A DNA stretch of 18,372 nt. Source: Syntrophus sp. (in: bacteria). GTDB lineage: Bacteria; Desulfobacterota; Syntrophia; Syntrophales; UBA5619. Location of the stretch: the NCBI GenBank assembly GCA_013824905.1, contig PNOO01000019.1, forward strand, positions 1 to 18,372, given 5' to 3'. Positions 14,398-18,372 of this stretch are shown in pieces; positions within the stretch are counted from its first letter, which is position 1; every line of letters begins with the position of its first letter. The position numbers and the translations under genes were made by a program. The notes beneath the pieces are model-generated. The model ran no database searches, had not been told where the DNA came from, and saw nothing but the letters and a program-made list of their open reading frames with translations.

Positions 14398-16248
14398 CTA
14401 GTGTGGGGTCGCCAAAAATGCATAAAGCATCATGAACACCAAGGCGACCCCCAGGAAAAGTGCCAGGAAACCGAAACCCTTGAAGAAGAAGTCGAAGAAA
14501 ACACCACTCCTCTTCTCAACCTTAAACTTGTCGATCATCCCCGCCTGTTCATAGCGCTGCCACTGATCGCGGCGTTCCTCTATGAACTCATGTTTCGACA
14601 GCTGACCATTGAAAATGACAAAGTCCATGGGAAATTTCTCGGGTCGGAAGTGCGTATTGAAGAAATGCACCGTAAAGATGAATCCCGTGGCGAGCAGGGC
14701 CTCGTCGGAATGGACGATGGTGGCGATGTTAAACATCCAGCCGGGTAGGAAACGGCCGAAAAACTCGGGAAACCAGAGCATCAGACCGGAACCGCCGATG
14801 GCGAACATCCCCCAGAAGACCGCCAGAAAATCGAATTTCTCCCAATACGCCCATCGCTCAAAAGTGGGTTTCGGCCCCTTGAAAAAGAACCAACGGATCA
14901 TACCCGTTATGTCCTGGACATCACGCGGATTGGGACAGAGGGAGTCGGGACCGAGCAGCCTTTCCATCCAATTGCCCGGGATATCCTTCCTGAAAAAAAG
15001 AAAATGGATGCACATGATAATGGCTGAAATAAAATAAACAAAGGTGATCACGGCACAGATCCTGTGGATCAGGGCGGCGTTGGCGGCGCCGCCGAACAGA
15101 GCCATGAGGATCTTTGAGAGTTCCTGGTCGCTGAACTTGAGGGGCAACCCCGTCAGGGCCAGACCAAGAAAACTCACTACAACCAGGATATGCAGGATAA
15201 TGTGGCGGGTGTTGAAACGACGGAACTGCGTGAAACCCTCGGGGACATGTCCGATCACTCCTTCTGCAAGAAGCTCCGTTTTTTCCCGGTTTTCAATAAA
15301 TCCACGGTACATCCACAGGAGAGTGTGCACCCAGAAAACGGCGAATGTGCTGACCAGCAGGCCGACCATGCCAAGAAACGTCCAGTAAAGCAGAGGATAT
15401 TTTTTTCGGTCCGTATGTTCCCCGTGGGCGTAGAATTTGGTGAACATGGTCGTGGCATGCGTATGGCACTGTTTGCACGTCTTCGTAAGAAGGGCAGGAT
15501 TGACGCTGGAGCGGGGGTCTGACGCCTTGAGTACGGCATGAGCCGTATGGCAATCGGAACAACCGGCGACTTTTTCCGGATAACCGAGGCGATAGTTTTT
15601 CCCGTGATAACTGTCCATATACGTCCGGGTCGCCACATTGAAGACATTGTTTCGCTTCATCATCTGCTCATCACTGTGGCATCTCAGGCAGACTCTGGTG
15701 TGGAATACACGGTCAGTCTGATACTTGGCGTCGAACATGGGTTTGATATCGTGGAGATTGTGGCAATCGTGGCAGGCGGCGGAATCCTGGTTGCCGGCCG
15801 CCACCGTCGTGCCGTGAATCGATTCCTGGTAAATGGCCTCCTTGTCATGGCACTGAATGCACTTGGCAACGACAATACGCTTGTCTTTTTTCCAGTACCG
15901 GTGCGAGTGGATGTCGGTATGGCAATCGGCGCATTTGACATCCTTCTGAACATGCACGCTGGCATAATGTTCGGCATTTTCTTTTTTGTGACAACGCTCG
16001 CAACTGACCTTCTCCATTCTAATCTGACCTTTCACGTGTCGAGAAAGGTCGGTGAGCTGTACATGGCAGCTGTTGCAGCCATTCTTGCCGTGAACGGAAG
16101 AGACAAAAGCAGCGGCGGAGATTTTATCGCCATGGCAGCCGAGGCAGGTGACCGGATCAATAGCCATTCCCTGGTCGGCCCACAGGGGATAATACGACAG
16201 CAGAACAAGCAAGATCACTGATGCAATGCGGGAACCTATTATCAACAT
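14398..16248 (-). CDS. cbcL: Nine-heme cytochrome c / cytochrome b fusion, CbcL-like
   Basis: Predicted inner-membrane quinol oxidoreductase. The 616-residue protein has a signal or anchor helix (about 4-22) and a periplasmic domain with nine CXXCH sites, starting at Cys35, 58, 83, 106, 130, 159, 187, 230 and 258. A membrane domain (about 284-616) follows with roughly six hydrophobic segments and His candidates for b-hemes (His349/353, 395, 415, 513, 528), of the FdnI/HydC di-heme b type. Nine c-hemes fused to a di-heme b domain is the architecture of Geobacter CbcL, used for low-potential extracellular acceptors; the symbol rests on that likeness. I chose the ATG at 16246-16248 because AGGAGG precedes it; an upstream ATG at 16284 lacks this. 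First gene of the minus-strand pair, divergent from a heme-bearing histidine kinase. Confidence 0.88.
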   Translation of the reverse strand: MLIIGSRIASVILLVLLSYYPLWADQGMAIDPVTCLGCHGDKISAAAFVSSVHGKNGCNSCHVQLTDLSRHVKGQIRMEKVSCERCHKKENAEHYASVHVQKDVKCADCHTDIHSHRYWKKDKRIVVAKCIQCHDKEAIYQESIHGTTVAAGNQDSAACHDCHNLHDIKPMFDAKYQTDRVFHTRVCLRCHSDEQMMKRNNVFNVATRTYMDSYHGKNYRLGYPEKVAGCSDCHTAHAVLKASDPRSSVNPALLTKTCKQCHTHATTMFTKFYAHGEHTDRKKYPLLYWTFLGMVGLLVSTFAVFWVHTLLWMYRGFIENREKTELLAEGVIGHVPEGFTQFRRFNTRHIILHILVVVSFLGLALTGLPLKFSDQELSKILMALFGGAANAALIHRICAVITFVYFISAIIMCIHFLFFRKDIPGNWMERLLGPDSLCPNPRDVQDITGMIRWFFFKGPKPTFERWAYWEKFDFLAVFWGMFAIGGSGLMLWFPEFFGRFLPGWMFNIATIVHSDEALLATGFIFTVHFFNTHFRPEKFPMDFVIFNGQLSKHEFIEERRDQWQRYEQAGMIDKFKVEKRSGVFFDFFFKGFGFLALFLGVALVFMMLYAFLATPH

Positions 16249-16370
16249 GCCGATCCTCCTGCAAAGCAGAAATGACCGAAACATGGAATATCCAAACTTC
16301 TAACGTTTCGAGCATATTCTGCATTGTGAATTTTATGTGGCTGCATCGTAGCAAAATGCTGCGTATCACT

Positions 16371-16398
16371 ATTATATACACCGCTAAAAAGCAATAAA
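16371..16398 (-). promoter_or_regulatory. Promoter of the cytochrome pair: perfect -10, weak -35
   Basis: Minus strand TATAAT (16371-16376) with TTTATT (16393-16398) 16 nt upstream (or TTTTAT at 17 nt). The weak -35 fits an activator-dependent promoter, and the 16-bp direct repeats begin 25 bp further upstream. The leader to the ATG is about 115 nt. Confidence 0.6.
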
Positions 16399-16422
16399 AA
16401 TTTACCCGCTGGAGAGGGCCTG

Positions 16423-16456
16423 CGCCAAACAACTTTCTGTCGCCAAACAACTTTCT
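16423..16456. repeat. Two perfect 16-bp direct repeats, likely operator
   Basis: CGCCAAACAACTTTCT occurs at 16423-16438 and again at 16441-16456, separated by GT, giving an 18-bp period. The second copy touches the -35 of the kinase promoter, and both lie upstream of the cytochrome promoter. Tandem direct repeats in a divergent control region are typical of dimeric response-regulator or LysR/AraC-type binding sites. The regulator is not in the window. Confidence 0.7.
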
Positions 16457-16484
16457 TGACTATCATTTTTCGATAAATTAAGAT
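16456..16484 (+). promoter_or_regulatory. Sigma-70 promoter of the heme-sensor kinase
   Basis: TTGACT (16456-16461), a 17-nt spacer, then TAAGAT (16479-16484). Transcription would begin near 16491, which makes a TTG at 16503 possible but favours the ATGs at 16521-16536. The -35 overlaps the last base of the second direct repeat. Confidence 0.6.
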
Positions 16485-16520
16485 CAATTAATTTTCGCTG
16501 ATTTGCGCATTACCGGCGGA

Positions 16521-18149
16521 ATGATAGAAACCATGATGTCCTCGGAGGCAACACATTTGCGTATCAGCCTTATTTCCAAATTGACCATCGGCACCAGCAT
16601 CATCCTCCTTGTCTTCATGGTGTTCTTCGCTTACATCAATATCGAGACCCTCAAGACCATGCTCATGGAAGCGGCAATATCCGATGCCGACAAATTAAGC
16701 GAAACAATCATAAAATCAACTCATTATGAAATGCTGGAGGATAACCGGAAAAGGGCCTATGAAATGATCCAGGAAGTGGGCACGCTTCAGGGGGTCAATT
16801 ATATCAGGATGATCAACAAAAGCGGCAATATTACCTTCTCAACCGAAAAAGATGAAATCGGCCGGTATCTCGACAAAACAGAGGCCGGCTGTAACATGTG
16901 TCACGCCAGCGGCGAGCCGAAAGTGCAGGCCTCCACGATGAACAGGAGCCGGATATTTTATGATAAGAAAGGAAAGCAGGTCGTGGGCATGGCCAAGGCC
17001 ATTTACAACGAAAAAAGCTGTTATACGTCATCGTGCCACTTCCACCCGTCCAAGCAGAGGATCCTGGGCGTTCTGGACATTATCGTTTCCCTTGAGAACA
17101 TGCATACGCTGATAGGTCATTACCGCAATAAAATCATTTTTCTGACGGTCTTTCTGCTGTTGTCCATTTCTCTGGCTATCACTTTTTTTACTCACCGTCT
17201 GGTCAATCGTCCCGTAAAGAGCCTCCTGACGCAAACAAAGAGAATTGCTCGGGGAGATCTCGATGCCTTGGTGCAAAATGTTTCCTACGATGAGATGGGG
17301 GAACTTTCCGAAGCTTTCAATCAGATGACGGCCAGCCTCAAGAGCGCCCGGATCGAGCTGGAAGAATGGGGAAAGAATCTCGAGGCCAAGGTCGCAGAAA
17401 GGACTCTCGCGATCAAACAGATGCAGGCCCAGTTGATCCGTTCGGAAAAATTGGTTTCCCTCGGCAGGCTCGTTGCAGGCATTACCCACGAGATCAACAA
17501 TCCCCTCACAGGTATCCTGATGTTCGCCAACTTGGCCAGCGACAATCCAAAACTGGACCCGTCCCTGAGAGGCGATGTGGATGTCATCATTAACGAAGCC
17601 CAGAGATGCGCAAAGATCGTCAAAGGTTTGCTGGATTTTTCCCGTGAATCCATCCCGCAGAAGAAACCGACATCGCTCAACAAAGTGATGGAGGCCACCC
17701 TGTCCCTTATCGGTCGACAATCAAGCTTTCATAACATCAATATTACCAGAGACTATCAGCCGGATTTACCCCTCATTCCGATTGATGGGAACCAGATGGA
17801 ACAGGTTTTCATCAACATGTTGCTCAACGCAAGCCAGTCCATGCCCGGCGGCGGAAGCATCCATATCAAGACATATACGGAAAACGGCGAATACGCCTGT
17901 CTTAAAATCACCGATACCGGGGCAGGGATCAGCGAAGAAAATCTGGAGAAGATATTTGATCCATTTTTCACCACAAAAAGTGATAAGGGTATAGGATTAG
18001 GTCTTTCCGTTTCCTATGGGATCGTCGAGAGACATGGCGGTAAGATCGAGGTGCAAAGCAAGGTGAACGAAGGGACGACTTTTACCGTCAAACTGCCCCT
18101 GAGTCCGCAGGGTAGAGAGATTCCCGCCGCCAGCAGCCCGTCCGGTTAG
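16521..18149 (+). CDS. Sensor histidine kinase with periplasmic c-type heme domain
   Basis: A 542-residue membrane two-component kinase. Layout: TM1 (about 18-40), a periplasmic sensor region of about 165 residues, TM2 (205-224), HAMP (226-280), coiled-coil linker, HisKA with the phospho-acceptor His323 in AGITHEINNPL, and a HATPase domain with the N-box around residues 429-437, DTGAG (from Asp465) and GIGLGLS. The sensor region holds CNMCH (Cys124-His128), a standard heme c site, and CYTSSCH (Cys167-His173), a CX4CH site, so it probably binds one or two covalent hemes and senses redox state or a heme ligand. It is divergent from two multiheme respiratory cytochromes and likely controls them. 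No response regulator follows before the terminator. The start is uncertain: ATG at 16521, 16533 or 16536, or TTG at 16503; none has a strong ribosome binding site. Confidence 0.9.
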   Translation: MIETMMSSEATHLRISLISKLTIGTSIILLVFMVFFAYINIETLKTMLMEAAISDADKLSETIIKSTHYEMLEDNRKRAYEMIQEVGTLQGVNYIRMINKSGNITFSTEKDEIGRYLDKTEAGCNMCHASGEPKVQASTMNRSRIFYDKKGKQVVGMAKAIYNEKSCYTSSCHFHPSKQRILGVLDIIVSLENMHTLIGHYRNKIIFLTVFLLLSISLAITFFTHRLVNRPVKSLLTQTKRIARGDLDALVQNVSYDEMGELSEAFNQMTASLKSARIELEEWGKNLEAKVAERTLAIKQMQAQLIRSEKLVSLGRLVAGITHEINNPLTGILMFANLASDNPKLDPSLRGDVDVIINEAQRCAKIVKGLLDFSRESIPQKKPTSLNKVMEATLSLIGRQSSFHNINITRDYQPDLPLIPIDGNQMEQVFINMLLNASQSMPGGGSIHIKTYTENGEYACLKITDTGAGISEENLEKIFDPFFTTKSDKGIGLGLSVSYGIVERHGGKIEVQSKVNEGTTFTVKLPLSPQGREIPAASSPSG

Positions 18150-18242
18150 ACTGCCCCTGCCTTTATCCGACCAAGGCCGCTCCCCGGCGCAGGGTTGCCC
18201 CCGGATACGATCCCTCGTCATTTTGGAGGCGCCCCGACGGAT

Positions 18243-18268
18243 GTGGGGCTATCACCCTACTTTTTTTT
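18243..18268 (+). terminator. Intrinsic terminator of the kinase gene
   Basis: GTGGGG-CTATCA-CCCTAC (18243-18260) forms a 6-bp stem with one G-T pair and a 6-nt loop, directly followed by eight T. It lies about 95 nt after the kinase stop, so the kinase appears to be transcribed alone. Confidence 0.8.
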
Positions 18269-18277
18269 GAGAGCGGG

Positions 18278-18337
18278 TCACCACAGATGAATGCCCTTAT
18301 GGGGATCGTATATTTTTTTGTACAACACCCTAGCCAT
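18278..18337 (-). CDS. Possible 19-residue small ORF
   Basis: A minus-strand ATG (18335-18337) is preceded by AAGGAGG at about 6 nt, the best ribosome binding site near this edge, and opens a 19-codon frame (MARVLYKKIYDPHKGIHLW) ending at TGA. It could be a tiny protein, a leader peptide, or the first codons of a gene broken by a frameshift. No terminator or downstream gene decides this, and I know no matching family. Confidence 0.3.
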   Translation of the reverse strand: MARVLYKKIYDPHKGIHLW

Positions 18338-18372
18338 CGATATCCTCCTTGCTTACAATGATTTATCTATCT

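Noticed and set aside
15538..16221. A 227-codon plus-strand frame inside the CbcL-like gene
   Set aside because: It mirrors the heme-motif codons of the minus-strand cytochrome; its hydrophobic look comes from the complement of Cys/His-rich coding sequence.
16423..16456. Direct repeat considered as a CRISPR remnant or a sigma-54 promoter
   Set aside because: Only two copies with a 2-bp spacer, so not CRISPR. The GG...GC spacing needed for sigma-54 is not present on either strand.
17028..17720. A 230-codon minus-strand frame inside the kinase
   Set aside because: Antisense to the HAMP and HisKA domains, with no independent start signal or family likeness.

Overview
The window reads as a chromosomal piece of an anaerobic deltaproteobacterium in the broad sense (Desulfobacterota; a Syntrophia-like or Geobacter-like relative is my best guess). 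The signs are a tungsten-type aldehyde:ferredoxin oxidoreductase, a desulforedoxin-like Cys site, an SH3/NlpC-P60 peptidase of the type known from Desulfovibrio, and multiheme inner-membrane cytochromes resembling ImcH and CbcL of Geobacter. The taxonomic call is inference. I see no rRNA, tRNA, CRISPR array, insertion sequence or phage gene.

Region 1 (1-4151, minus strand): a probable three-gene operon, read as zinc alcohol dehydrogenase, then an MFS carrier, then an aldehyde:ferredoxin oxidoreductase that runs off the left edge. Spacers are about 50 nt. The simplest reading is uptake of a small alcohol or polyol (or export of the product) with stepwise oxidation alcohol to aldehyde to acid. 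A sigma-70-like promoter lies upstream of the dehydrogenase.

Region 2 (4220-7299, minus strand): an Ala/Lys-rich helical lipoprotein with its own strong promoter and terminator, then truA, which is translationally coupled to an upstream SH3/NlpC-P60 cell-wall peptidase.

Region 3 (7391-10684, plus strand): a nitroreductase-family flavoprotein, a coupled alpha/beta hydrolase, the beginning of a glycosyltransferase that stops after 57 codons (a remnant), a small protein joining a desulforedoxin-like Cys site to a histone-H1-like Lys/Ala tail, a small Cys/His-rich protein, and a PIG-L/LmbE deacetylase. The spacers here carry several strong hairpins. A large polytopic membrane protein (10761-12566, minus) converges on this block.

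Region 4 (12734-18268) is the most interesting part. Two inner-membrane quinol-dehydrogenase-type cytochromes sit in tandem on the minus strand: a nine-c-heme plus cytochrome-b fusion with the architecture of CbcL, and a seven-heme NapC/NirT-type protein with the architecture of ImcH. In Geobacter sulfurreducens these two proteins serve extracellular respiration at different redox potentials. Here they are neighbours, and they are divergent from a membrane histidine kinase whose periplasmic sensor region itself carries c-type heme motifs (CXXCH and CX4CH). The shared intergenic region holds a perfect 16-bp direct repeat at an 18-bp period, abutting the kinase -35 box and upstream of the cytochrome promoter. 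I propose a heme-based redox-sensing and electron-export module. No outer-membrane conduit, periplasmic carrier or response regulator is visible inside the window.

The right edge carries a terminator for the kinase and a possible 19-codon minus-strand ORF with a strong ribosome binding site.
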